From positions 62,001 through 126,000 of the forward strand of contig CAXBBL010000009.1 in the NCBI GenBank assembly GCA_963974215.1: DNA of 64,000 bases. The letters are read 5' to 3'. The DNA comes from Croceimicrobium sp963974215 (GTDB lineage Bacteria > Bacteroidota > Bacteroidia > Flavobacteriales > Schleiferiaceae). The notes beneath the pieces are model-generated. The model was not told where the DNA came from. It searched no databases and saw nothing but the letters and a program-made list of their open reading frames with translations. The first letter of the stretch is position 1. The number at the start of each line of letters is the position of its first letter. This document shows positions 1 to 9,186 of this stretch, one piece after another. The translations under genes were made by a program, and so were the position numbers.

Positions 1-239
1 AATTTTATCTTGTTTATTAAGCCTTTGTTTATTAATATTTCGGCCAATTCAAAACCCGACATCTTTGGCATTTTTATATCGCTAATTATCAGATTCGGGA
101 CATTGCCCTTTTCAATCTCCGTTAAAGCACCAGTGGCACTTTCGAAGAAGGTTATTTCAAGGTTTTCCATTCTGGCCAAAAAAAGCTGGCAGAGTTTGAG
201 AAGTATGGGTTCATCATCAATAAAGAAAAGCTTGCTCAT
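1..239 (-). CDS. Response regulator receiver domain protein (partial, cut by window edge)
   Basis: The first 79 residues of a receiver domain read off the left edge of the window. The acidic pair is visible in FFIDDEP near residue 8 and the phospho-acceptor Asp54 in IISDIKMPKMSG, so this is a phosphorylation-dependent regulator whose output domain, if any, lies outside. It starts 3 bases after the stop of the membrane kinase-like gene behind it, so the two are almost surely one transcript and a signalling pair. What it controls cannot be seen. Confidence 0.85.
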   Translation of the reverse strand, partial: MSKLFFIDDEPILLKLCQLFLARMENLEITFFESATGALTEIEKGNVPNLIISDIKMPKMSGFELAEILINKGLINKIK

Positions 240-242
240 CGC

Positions 243-1013
243 TTAAATTTTAAATTGTTTTAAGGACTCTTTATCGGTTTCTAGAATAACCTTTTCGATC
301 AGACCAATTTCTTGGTCAATTATTTCAATTAGCTCTTGGGTTTCTATATCTGGTTTGGGATTGCGAGCCTTAAGCATTTCCGATACATACACTAATTTGG
401 AGATAGAGTTAATTACATTATGCTCAATTAAACGGGTGTGCTTAATGAAAATTTCATACGCTTTTTGGTTCTCCTTGAGTAGCTGTATCTCTTGCCTTCT
501 TTTATTGCCTTGATAAACAACACCGCTGATAAAAAAGAAAATTAGGGCGATGGAAACTTGTAAAAACATTTCCAGGTTAAAAAGAAAAATAGGTGCTATA
601 GAGCATACAGCATAAATAATAATCAACCATTTATTCCAAGCAAGGCGCTCAAGTTCAAAATTGTATAATACCGAAAAGGAAACATAGTATATTAAGCCTC
701 TGGTGTCGTCTAAGCTTATCCCTATAAAGGCAAACTCAGCAAGGAAAATCATAATAGCGATATAGGTTACCCATCTTATGATTTTTGCTTCCTTACTGAA
801 GGCAATGATCACTAAAGCAAGAATATTAGGAGGGAGGAGAATACTTGCTAATCGAAGGTCTTCTAAAAGACCCTGTAAAGCAGCAAATAACAAATAAGCA
901 ATAATTAATACTAAGGAGATAATGAATTTAAAGAGCGCTTCTTTTTTTACCGAATCTGCAGAGGGGTTAGAGTCAGTAAGCTCTTGCCATTCATAGATTG
1001 AAATATTGGCCAT
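243..1013 (-). CDS. Membrane protein with a histidine phosphotransfer-like helix but no ATPase domain
   Basis: The 256-residue protein has about six hydrophobic segments between residues 28 and 168, a basic coiled stretch (170-190), then a helix with IEHNVINSISKL, in which His198 sits where the H-box of a histidine kinase dimerisation domain would be. The protein ends about 55 residues later, so the N, G1 and G2 boxes of a HATPase domain are absent. It is followed at 3 bases by a receiver-domain gene, which supports a signalling role. It may be a phosphotransfer or sensing partner needing another kinase, or a kinase that has lost its catalytic domain. The assignment of His198 is inference from a short motif. 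Confidence 0.6.
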   Translation of the reverse strand: MANISIYEWQELTDSNPSADSVKKEALFKFIISLVLIIAYLLFAALQGLLEDLRLASILLPPNILALVIIAFSKEAKIIRWVTYIAIMIFLAEFAFIGISLDDTRGLIYYVSFSVLYNFELERLAWNKWLIIIYAVCSIAPIFLFNLEMFLQVSIALIFFFISGVVYQGNKRRQEIQLLKENQKAYEIFIKHTRLIEHNVINSISKLVYVSEMLKARNPKPDIETQELIEIIDQEIGLIEKVILETDKESLKQFKI

Positions 1014-1106
1014 TTTAATCAGGGTATAGATACTAATCTACGAATTCCAAGACAGTTAATTGTCTTTCTTGCGATTAAATTAGCCCACTTCCCTAAGAAA
1101 GAACTT

Positions 1107-4100
1107 TTAGCGTACTAAAGTTACCGTACCGGTTTTTTCTTCCGTGTAGCCGCGCTTAAGATCGGCCCATTCGTATATTATTCTGTAAAAATAGGCTCCC
1201 GCCGGAGAGGCGGTACCATTGTGCTTCCCATCCCAGTGCTGGTCTTTCTCTCTCGAAAAGAAAACTGATTCGCCCCAACGGTTAAAGATTTCGATGGAAT
1301 AGGCCTCAACTTCGCAATCACCCGTGGCGCCGAAAACTTCATTTTTCCCATCTCCATTAGGGCTAAAAGCATTGGGAACAAACAAGGGGCAAAAACAAAG
1401 CTTCGTTTCTAACTGAAAGTATAAGGGATAGGCTTCGCAATAATCTTCGAAAAGCAGTGTGTAATCGCCATCGCCATAAAAATAGCGTTCACTTAAAGCA
1501 CTACCATCTTCCCAGTAGATACTGTAATTGTTAAAGTTGAAATCACTGCTATCCATGATTTCACTAATTCTAACCAGGAGCGAGTCATCTTCACAAAAGA
1601 GAAAACTTTGATCGCTAAAACTGGGAATGGGTTTAATAAATATTTCAATCGTATCTCGATAAATGCCACAGGCATTTGTGCTAGTCGCAATATAAACTCC
1701 TGCTTCACTAACATTGCGCAGCGGACCCACAAAGCCATCGTTCCAAACCACTTCGTGTTCAGTTATACCGGCATCTAAAAGTAGGCTATCTCCTGCGCAA
1801 ATAGTCTGATTTTCACCCAAGTTGATGTTTAATGGATTGTGTCCATCGATGTTTATGCTGTCGCTAAAAGTGTAGCCACAAAAGTCAGTTGTGGTTAAAG
1901 TGTAAGTCCCCGATTGGCTAACCGTTATACTATCGCTGGTGGCGCCAGTGCTCCAGAGGTAGGAAACCGCATCTACGTCAGTGCCAATGCTAATGCTGCT
2001 GCTATTGGCACATATACTAGTGTCTGCTCCTAGATCAAAAGGCAGAGGATTGCTCCAAACACTTACTGCGATCGTATCCTTAAAGTTGCCGCAGGAATTG
2101 CTGATTATGGCCGAATAATTTCCAGCCCGGTCAACTTCAAGACGAAAGTCTCGACTGCCATCGCTCCATAAAGTAGACATATTAGGATAACCTGTGCTTA
2201 ACTCAATCGTATCGCCCAAGCAAATGAGGGTGTCATTTTGTAAAAAGGGTAGTTGAGGTGGCGATTCCACTTGGGCAGTGATGGTGTCGCTAGCCGTACC
2301 ACAGGGATTGGTTATAGTTAGCCAATATATTCCAGGTGTATTGATGCTAAGGGTTTGAGTTGTATCGCCCGTGCTCCATAAATAGCTGCTACCTGGGTTT
2401 TGAGCGCTCAGGGTTAAGGTATTATTGTCGCAATATTGTACGAAATCACCCAGTATAATTTGGGGAGGACCGGTAACCAATACATTTATAGTGTCACGCA
2501 TTATTCCGCAGGCGTTTTGCACTTCTACAAAGTAAGTGCCTGTTCCTGATGTAGTGAATTGCTGCCCAGTGCTGCCGTCTTGCCATAAGTAGGTCGCATT
2601 TGAATGAACACCGGCATCGAGCGTCAAACTGCCGGAGCAGAAAATAGTATCATTTCCTAGATTCAAAGTTTGTAGGGGTAGGTCTTCTGTTATATTTATA
2701 CTATCAATAATCGTATCGCAGGCATTGCGAATACTTACCCAATAAACACCGCCACTGTTAACGTTTATGGCACTCGTGGTAGATCCGTTTGACCAGAGAT
2801 AGCTGCTAGCTTGTGCTTGACTTACATCTAAGTTAATGGTGCTGCCGCTGCAGATAGTTGTGTCAGATAAGTGCTTTTCAGGGAATAAGTTTACTTGCAC
2901 GTTGATGGTGTCGGCAAAAGCGCCACAACTGTTATAAATAGTAGCAATATATTGACCCGAATTAGTGATGGTTCTTTGCCAAAGATGACTGCCATCGGAC
3001 CAGTTTATACTGTCTGCCACAAAAATAGTAAGATCAATAATTTTAGCGCCACCCGTGCAGAAGCTGGTGTCGGGTCCTAAATCGTAAACAATACTTTGTA
3101 CTTCATTAACAACTACCGAGTCTATCAGAGTGTCACAAGCATTGCGAATACTTACCCAAAAGGTTCCCGCGCCATTTACCGTGCGGGTACTTGTGGTAGA
3201 TCCGTTATCCCACAAGTAAGTACTAGCTTGGGCCTGGCTGGCGTTTAATTGAAAGCTTGTGCCCGTGCACATGGTGGTGTCATTTAAAATCGGGACAGGT
3301 TTTAAAGTTTGAGTAATTGTTATCGTATCGCTGTAGCTTCCACAGATGTTGCTAAGGGTGGCGATATAGGTTCCGGGATTATTCAAATTTCGACTGAAGG
3401 AAGTCGAACCATTAGACCATAAAACTGCATCAGCATTTAAATTGGCTAGGTCAATAAATTTTCCATCACCCTCGCAAATGGTGGTATCTGCTCCCAAGCT
3501 AAAGACAATGGGCTGAGCTACATTTAGTTGTGCGGAGTCAATTAAGGTGTCGCAATGACTAAAGATACTTACCGAATAAATTCCTGCGCTGCTCGCCCAA
3601 ATTCCTGCACTGGTATCGCCTGTGTTCCATAAATAATGTAAAGCTCCTACTTGGTGGGCATCGAAAAATGCACTGTCACCTGCGCAAACTTCTTGGTTTG
3701 TGAGTGAAGCATTTAAACTTGGGGTAGCAGTAATTTGTAAGGTATCTCTTTCAATTCCGCAGGTACTATAAAGTGTGAGGCTATACGTTCCAGTAGAGCT
3801 AAGGTTGCGTATCAAGTTGCGCGAGCCGTTGTTCCAAATAACACTATCCGCGCCCACGGCAGAAAGGTTAATACGAATTCTTTCGCCCGGACATAGAGTA
3901 GTGTCGGGTCCCAAACTGAAGTTGAGCGATGAAACACTTTTGACATAAACGGAGTCGTAAATAGTATCACAAAAGTTTGCAGCCATTACAGTATGATAGC
4001 CACTGCTATGCAAAATAGTGCTTTGGGTAGTGTCGCCATTATCCCAAAGCCAATGCGTAAAAGGACGATTTATAGCACTTGCTTGCAAGGAAGATCCGGG

Positions 4101-5693
4101 GTTAGAGCAAAGCAGTAAAGTATCTTGAGCAATTCCTAGTGGAGGCGCAACCAATTGTAAATTCACCGTATCACTAGATGTACCGCAAGCATTACTGACC
4201 TGTACCCAATATTGGCCGCTGCTATTTGTGTTTATGTTTAAGGACTGACTTTGTCCGGTAGACCAAAGAATGTTATCGCTTAAAGAAGCGCCTTGTAATT
4301 GCAAGTTATAATTGTTCGAACAGGAACTTATAGTATCGGGTCCAAGGCTTACACTCAAGCTAGAATCAGCGAGAATTACAAAGTAAAAAGTATCGGTAAA
4401 ACAGGAATTACTTAGTCTTAACCAGTGGTTACCCACACTGCTGTAGATGCTATTCTGACTAATGTCGCCGTTGCTCCAAAGATAATTTGTGCCTGCACCC
4501 GTGTTGCCTGCATTAAAACTTAGCGAGCTGCCCGGGCAAAGATAACTAGTGTCAGCCAGCGGGTTTACAAAGTTTGGAGTGAAACCAACCGTAATGCTGT
4601 CGTAGTAAAACTGACAACCATTATCCAATCTCAGCCAATAGGTTCCCGCACTATTAATGTTTAGGCTTGCGCCAGATGAGCCATCACTCCAGAGGCGAGT
4701 AAAACCAGAGCTAGTGTCAGTCAAGCTAAGACTTTGACCCGCGCATAGTGTGGTGTCCGCTGCAAGAGATGGATTAGGAATAGGAACCCCTTCTATGTAA
4801 ATACTATCGCGAATTACACAGCCATCGGTAATTTGCAGCCAATACAATCCTGGCGTATTCACCGAAATACTTGTGCTGCTTGCGCCAGTGCTCCATAAAT
4901 AGCTGCCGCTTAAATTACTATTGAGATTTAAGCTTGTGCCCGAACATAAATCGAGGGTATCGCTAGAGAAAATTTGATTGCTATTGACAAAGTTTAGCGA
5001 AACAGTATCTCTGAAAACGCCACAGGCATTATTGACTTCTACCCAATAAGTCCCGCTACTTGCAACGCTCAAACTATTGGCGCTGCTGCCATCACTCCAA
5101 AGTCGAGTTCCACTGGTCGTGCCGCTGCTCAGGTTTACACTAGTGCCCAAGCAAACAATTCGATTTGGGCCCAAGTTAAAATTTGCAGGACTTTCGTAAT
5201 TAATAGTAATGGTATCAGTAAAAACGCCGCAGGCATTAGTGGCTCGTAGCCAATAAGTACCGGCGCTATTTATAGTAATAGTGTTGGAAGTAGAACCGGT
5301 ATTCCAAAGGTAAGTCGTGCCAACTTGAAAAGGGATATTGAGATTTACAGGTGTGCCAGCGCAAAGGGTTTGGTCTGGTCCTAAATTGAAAAACAAGGGT
5401 GTGGCGGTAAGAATGTCGATGGTGTCTGTGGCACTCCCGCAAGAATTTGTTACTACTACCCAATAAGTGCCCGTGCTGTTAACTGTAACGCTTGGGCTAG
5501 TAGCTCCTGTGCTCCAGAGATAGGTAGAGTTTGGATTAAAAGCACTTAAAGTTAGGGTGTTCCCAGAACAGAAATTAATGTTGCTTCCCAGATTAACTTG
5601 TGGCGCACAAGGAGCTTGTGCCATGCTGTATAGGCATATAAAGCAACTAGTTAAAGTCACTAAAAAACGAACTTTGATCCCTGTTAATACCAT
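1107..5693 (-). CDS. Giant secreted repeat protein with gliding-motility (T9SS type B) C-terminal domain
   Basis: A 1528-residue cell-surface or secreted protein. Residues 1-26 are a signal peptide. It is followed by about 20 repeats of roughly 70-75 residues, each with an early Cys (as in TLCAG), a central YLWSTG-type Trp motif, a GTYWV strand and a second Cys in NACG followed by DTI. The Cys pair probably forms a disulfide in each unit. The last 95 residues (FVPNAFSPNGDGKNEVF, then FNRWGESVF, WDGKHNGT and PAGAYFYRI) are the gliding motility-associated C-terminal domain that targets proteins to the type IX secretion system. Function is likely adhesion or surface structure. It stands alone, with 93 bp to the next gene and 520 bp upstream. 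Confidence 0.9.
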   Translation of the reverse strand: MVLTGIKVRFLVTLTSCFICLYSMAQAPCAPQVNLGSNINFCSGNTLTLSAFNPNSTYLWSTGATSPSVTVNSTGTYWVVVTNSCGSATDTIDILTATPLFFNLGPDQTLCAGTPVNLNIPFQVGTTYLWNTGSTSNTITINSAGTYWLRATNACGVFTDTITINYESPANFNLGPNRIVCLGTSVNLSSGTTSGTRLWSDGSSANSLSVASSGTYWVEVNNACGVFRDTVSLNFVNSNQIFSSDTLDLCSGTSLNLNSNLSGSYLWSTGASSTSISVNTPGLYWLQITDGCVIRDSIYIEGVPIPNPSLAADTTLCAGQSLSLTDTSSGFTRLWSDGSSGASLNINSAGTYWLRLDNGCQFYYDSITVGFTPNFVNPLADTSYLCPGSSLSFNAGNTGAGTNYLWSNGDISQNSIYSSVGNHWLRLSNSCFTDTFYFVILADSSLSVSLGPDTISSCSNNYNLQLQGASLSDNILWSTGQSQSLNINTNSSGQYWVQVSNACGTSSDTVNLQLVAPPLGIAQDTLLLCSNPGSSLQASAINRPFTHWLWDNGDTTQSTILHSSGYHTVMAANFCDTIYDSVYVKSVSSLNFSLGPDTTLCPGERIRINLSAVGADSVIWNNGSRNLIRNLSSTGTYSLTLYSTCGIERDTLQITATPSLNASLTNQEVCAGDSAFFDAHQVGALHYLWNTGDTSAGIWASSAGIYSVSIFSHCDTLIDSAQLNVAQPIVFSLGADTTICEGDGKFIDLANLNADAVLWSNGSTSFSRNLNNPGTYIATLSNICGSYSDTITITQTLKPVPILNDTTMCTGTSFQLNASQAQASTYLWDNGSTTSTRTVNGAGTFWVSIRNACDTLIDSVVVNEVQSIVYDLGPDTSFCTGGAKIIDLTIFVADSINWSDGSHLWQRTITNSGQYIATIYNSCGAFADTINVQVNLFPEKHLSDTTICSGSTINLDVSQAQASSYLWSNGSTTSAINVNSGGVYWVSIRNACDTIIDSINITEDLPLQTLNLGNDTIFCSGSLTLDAGVHSNATYLWQDGSTGQQFTTSGTGTYFVEVQNACGIMRDTINVLVTGPPQIILGDFVQYCDNNTLTLSAQNPGSSYLWSTGDTTQTLSINTPGIYWLTITNPCGTASDTITAQVESPPQLPFLQNDTLICLGDTIELSTGYPNMSTLWSDGSRDFRLEVDRAGNYSAIISNSCGNFKDTIAVSVWSNPLPFDLGADTSICANSSSISIGTDVDAVSYLWSTGATSDSITVSQSGTYTLTTTDFCGYTFSDSINIDGHNPLNINLGENQTICAGDSLLLDAGITEHEVVWNDGFVGPLRNVSEAGVYIATSTNACGIYRDTIEIFIKPIPSFSDQSFLFCEDDSLLVRISEIMDSSDFNFNNYSIYWEDGSALSERYFYGDGDYTLLFEDYCEAYPLYFQLETKLCFCPLFVPNAFSPNGDGKNEVFGATGDCEVEAYSIEIFNRWGESVFFSREKDQHWDGKHNGTASPAGAYFYRIIYEWADLKRGYTEEKTGTVTLVR

Positions 5694-6213
5694 TCTTTTC
5701 CCTGCCCTAAAATTAAGGTCTTCCTTTTGGATAATTTAGAAATTCTTAAGAAAAAAGTGAAAGTATTTTGATTGTAAGGCGTTTAGGTTCAAATATTTAA
5801 GTGTTAATAGCTTAATGTGAAAGACTTTTGTGCTTTTAGTTTTAGTCTAACTTACTGGGAACTATTGATTGAACTTTTTTAGTGAGGTAAAATTGATATT
5901 GCTCTTTTCTGAGCTATGCTGCTATTTGCAGATCTACGGTAATTTTAAGGTCTACCTATGGCAGATTCGTTTTTTAATTCCGTTATAAGGTGCTTTTTGC
6001 TTAAGAATGTTGGTCCTCATTCTTTAAGTACTCCTATGTATTTGAGTCGTGGTTTTCGTTATCTGTCATTGCATTTTCTAGCTTTATGGGTGGGAGTGTT
6101 AAAATTTAAGGATCTGATATTTAGTGTTTAGAGCTTAAGATTGTGTTTTTTTTTAGATTTTATAAATCCAAGAATTAAAGATTGGCGTAAATCAATGTAC
6201 AAACACCAATCAC
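5694..6213. other. 520-bp AT-rich divergent intergenic region
   Basis: This gap separates the start of the giant repeat protein (minus strand) from the start of the hybrid kinase (plus strand), so it must hold both promoters. I see no open frame or RNA gene. The only structure noted is an imperfect inverted repeat, ATTGGCGT at 6181-6188 against ACACCAAT at 6203-6210 (7 of 8 positions), just before the kinase start; it could be an operator or a weak hairpin. No clear TAnnTTTG box was found. Confidence 0.4.
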
Positions 6214-8565
6214 ATGAAAATATTTAGGCTTTTACTCCTTTTAGCGTTAAGCTTCTTAAGTGTCTCACTTTCGGCCACTGATGAATCAATTATTAAGGGA
6301 TTGAAATTTTATAATGCAGGGCTTGAAAATATAGACTTCCAGGAACTTAAGTCCCTTGAGGAGGCTCAGTTTGTAGAGGTGAATGCAACGAATCAAAATC
6401 AGGGTTTTACCGCTAATAATTACTGGTTGCGTTTTAGTTTGATTAATTCAGATAGCACCACCAAAACCTATTATTTGGAAACGGCAAGGCCGGTAACGGA
6501 TAATGCCGACTTATACCAAAAGGTTTCTGGAGATTGGTTACATAAACAAAGTGGTGATCAAATGCAGTTTTCAGAGAGAGATTTGGCACATCGCAATACT
6601 AGCTTCAAAATAGAGCTTGCCGCAGGCAGTGAAACTGAATTTTATCTTCACCTAAAAAGTGATGGCGAAACCTTAGCTTTTAATCTTGAAATTCAAAACC
6701 CTGATGAATTTTGGGAAACAAATTATACCCAGCAAGCTTTTTTAGGTGGCTTTTATGGAATGTTAGCCATTAGCGCTTTAATCTATCTTTTCTTTTTTAC
6801 AAGCTTGCGCGAAAATAGTTTTCTTTATTATGGTATTTATGTAATTTCCATCGCTTTAATGCAGAGTGCTTTAGACGGATTTATCTATCAGTATGTCTTT
6901 CCATCTGGGTCTTATATAAATGCAAGAATGGTTTTAATATCGGCCTTGTTTTCTAATTATTTCTTATTAAAATATACCCAAAGTTTCTTAAAAGTGGAGA
7001 AGTGGGCGCCTTATTTTAATCATATTTTTCGATTGTTCTACATGATCATCCCTACGATAGGTGTTTTACTTTTTATAAATGAGAGTAGCCTAGCTTTGGC
7101 CTACCCATTAAGTAATGTGAATGGCTTCTTAAGTTTGGTACTTATACTTGTAACTATTGTATATATACACTTCAAGCGTAAGCCTGTAGATTCTTACTTC
7201 TTGATCGGGATTCTCTTTTTGGTTCTAGGTCTTTTAGGTTTCGTTATGAATAACCTAGGTATACTGCCCAATACCTTCTATGTAGTAAATAGCGCCAAGT
7301 TTGGCATCACCTTAGAGGTTGTTTTCTTATCCTTATCCATGACTAATCTGATCGCAAGGCTACGTCGCGAAAAAGAAGCATCGCAAAAAGAAGCTTTGCG
7401 CAAGTCGGAAGAAATGAATGATTATAAGTCTTATTTCATGTCAAATATTAGTCATGAATTACGGACACCCATTAATGCCATATTGGGTATGGCCACAGAA
7501 TTATTGGAAGATTCGCGTGACCCAGACTTAACGGAAAACTACCGAATAATTAAAAGTGCATCGTATTCTTTATTGAGTAAAGTAAGCGATATTCTTGACT
7601 TCGAACACATTGAAAAGAATGATTTGGAAATGGATGATAGCTTCAGTTTCTCACCGCGTGAAGTGGTACAACAGGTTTGCGATAGTTGGGATCTCGAGGC
7701 GCGGAAAAAAGGTATAGAATTTATTAGTGAAGTGGATGCTTCTGTGCCCAATAAGTTAAAAGGTGATGAAAAGCGCTTCGGACAAATAATAAATAATATC
7801 CTTAGTAATGCAGTGAAATTCACGCATAAAGGAAGTGTACAGTTGAAATTATCATCTACGCAAGTGACAGCTGAAGTGAGTAAAATACAAGTACAAATAA
7901 TAGATACAGGAATAGGTATGAAAAGAGAAGAATTAAACAGTGTTTTTGAAAGTTTTAATCAAATGAAATTGAATAATAAACGTCGCTATGGTGGCTTAGG
8001 CTTAGGCTTAACAATCGTTAAGCATTTAATAGAGCTTTTCAAGGGAAATATCGATATACAAAGTGTTGAATCGCAAGGAACGAAAGTTGAGTTTTCACTA
8101 GAATTACCTGTGGTTGAGAATACAAATGCAGTGGATCTCCAAGAGAAAATGCCAGAAGCTACCACTGATGGAAAGATGCATGTCTTGGTGGTTGAGGATA
8201 ACGTTATGAATCAGATGATTATGAAGAAACTATTGGCGTCCTCCGAATTTCTAAGTATCCAAATTGCAAATAATGGTGAAGAAGCTTTGGCGCAAATGAA
8301 AGAAAAGCGCTTCGATTTAATCTTAATGGATTTACAAATGCCGGTAATGGATGGTTACGAAACCACCGAGGCAATTAGAGCGGGCGCATTAGGAGAGGCC
8401 TATCGTCAAATTCCCATAATCGCAGTTACGGCGGATGCAATGCAAGAAACCAAACAGAGGGTTTTTAAAATTGGGATGAATGATTACCTCACAAAACCAG
8501 TGCGTAAAGACTTATTATTAGAGCGTATCTCTATCTATGCTAATGAATTGAAAATTGCGATTTAA
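6214..8565 (+). CDS. Hybrid sensor histidine kinase, 7TMR-DISM type
   Basis: A 783-residue membrane kinase. A signal peptide (1-21) leads to an extracellular 7TMR-DISM sensing domain (about 25-165), seven membrane segments (about 175-375), then the cytoplasmic kinase: H-box SHELRTPINAILG with His414, N-box NNILSNAVKFTHKG, G1 DTGIGM and G2 GGLGLGLTIVKHL. A receiver domain follows with VVEDNVMNQ, phospho-acceptor Asp706 in LMDLQMPVMDG, and the Lys of YLTKP. It should sense an outside ligand, often a carbohydrate in this family, and pass phosphate internally to the receiver. No partner regulator is adjacent, so it is an orphan here. A terminator follows. Confidence 0.93.
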   Translation: MKIFRLLLLLALSFLSVSLSATDESIIKGLKFYNAGLENIDFQELKSLEEAQFVEVNATNQNQGFTANNYWLRFSLINSDSTTKTYYLETARPVTDNADLYQKVSGDWLHKQSGDQMQFSERDLAHRNTSFKIELAAGSETEFYLHLKSDGETLAFNLEIQNPDEFWETNYTQQAFLGGFYGMLAISALIYLFFFTSLRENSFLYYGIYVISIALMQSALDGFIYQYVFPSGSYINARMVLISALFSNYFLLKYTQSFLKVEKWAPYFNHIFRLFYMIIPTIGVLLFINESSLALAYPLSNVNGFLSLVLILVTIVYIHFKRKPVDSYFLIGILFLVLGLLGFVMNNLGILPNTFYVVNSAKFGITLEVVFLSLSMTNLIARLRREKEASQKEALRKSEEMNDYKSYFMSNISHELRTPINAILGMATELLEDSRDPDLTENYRIIKSASYSLLSKVSDILDFEHIEKNDLEMDDSFSFSPREVVQQVCDSWDLEARKKGIEFISEVDASVPNKLKGDEKRFGQIINNILSNAVKFTHKGSVQLKLSSTQVTAEVSKIQVQIIDTGIGMKREELNSVFESFNQMKLNNKRRYGGLGLGLTIVKHLIELFKGNIDIQSVESQGTKVEFSLELPVVENTNAVDLQEKMPEATTDGKMHVLVVEDNVMNQMIMKKLLASSEFLSIQIANNGEEALAQMKEKRFDLILMDLQMPVMDGYETTEAIRAGALGEAYRQIPIIAVTADAMQETKQRVFKIGMNDYLTKPVRKDLLLERISIYANELKIAI

Positions 8566-8592
8566 CCCGCTAGTTGGCCAAGGTCGATTGAT

Positions 8593-8632
8593 AATGCCTT
8601 CTCTATTTTTTGGGAAGGCATTTTTTTTTTTG
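8593..8632 (+). terminator. Rho-independent terminator of the hybrid kinase gene
   Basis: A perfect 9-bp stem, AATGCCTTC at 8593-8601 and GAAGGCATT at 8614-8622, is followed by a run of T to about 8631. It lies 27 bases after the kinase stop and just before the convergent fau stop. Confidence 0.9.
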
Positions 8633-8637
8633 AGTAA

Positions 8638-9186
8638 TTAATAATTTGGGACTAAGATTTGGTCCATTTTGCAATCGTGCGGATCACTGGGAATGCTCGC
8701 TCTTACTTGAAAGGGAAAAGCTAAAGCAATTTTGTAGGCTTCGGGATGATTTATTAAAAAGCGATCGTAATAACCACCGCCGTATCCTAACCTATCGCAC
8801 TTTAGACTGAAAGCTAGTCCAGGACAAATAATCAGATCTAAATTCCCTTGGTACTCTAGTCCATGCTTAGGCCACTTACATTGAAAGCTACCTGTAATTA
8901 ATTTGTCGTTCGGTCTATACTCTAGGTGACGCAATTGCCTTGCTGCTAGGGTTTCGGGGACGATAACTCTTATCCCTTTACTCCAGCAATATTCAATTAT
9001 TTCTTGGGTATTGATTTCCTCTTTTAAGCTGATATAAATATGAACAGACCGCGCGGAGCGCTGCTCTATTAGCGCCAGAGTTTGATTTTTAAGATTGGCT
9101 TCATAGGCCGATTTCTTTTCAGCCGAAAGCGCTAATCTTTGCGCTCTTATCTCCTTGCGTAAAACCTTTTTTTCAGCCTCAATCAT
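8638..9186 (-). CDS. fau: 5-formyltetrahydrofolate cyclo-ligase
   Basis: This enzyme uses ATP to turn 5-formyltetrahydrofolate into 5,10-methenyltetrahydrofolate, returning a dead-end folate to one-carbon metabolism in the cytoplasm. The 182 residues match the family length. The hallmark DRLGYGGGYYDRF at residues 131-143 and an N-terminal basic helix (KKVLRKEIR) for nucleotide binding are present. Its start overlaps the end of waaA by 8 bases, so the two are translationally coupled. Confidence 0.93.
   Translation of the reverse strand: MIEAEKKVLRKEIRAQRLALSAEKKSAYEANLKNQTLALIEQRSARSVHIYISLKEEINTQEIIEYCWSKGIRVIVPETLAARQLRHLEYRPNDKLITGSFQCKWPKHGLEYQGNLDLIICPGLAFSLKCDRLGYGGGYYDRFLINHPEAYKIALAFPFQVRASIPSDPHDCKMDQILVPNY

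Noticed and set aside
2895..3080. Plus-strand open frames within the giant repeat protein
   Set aside because: They are shadows of the repeat units on the other strand and have no conserved motif.
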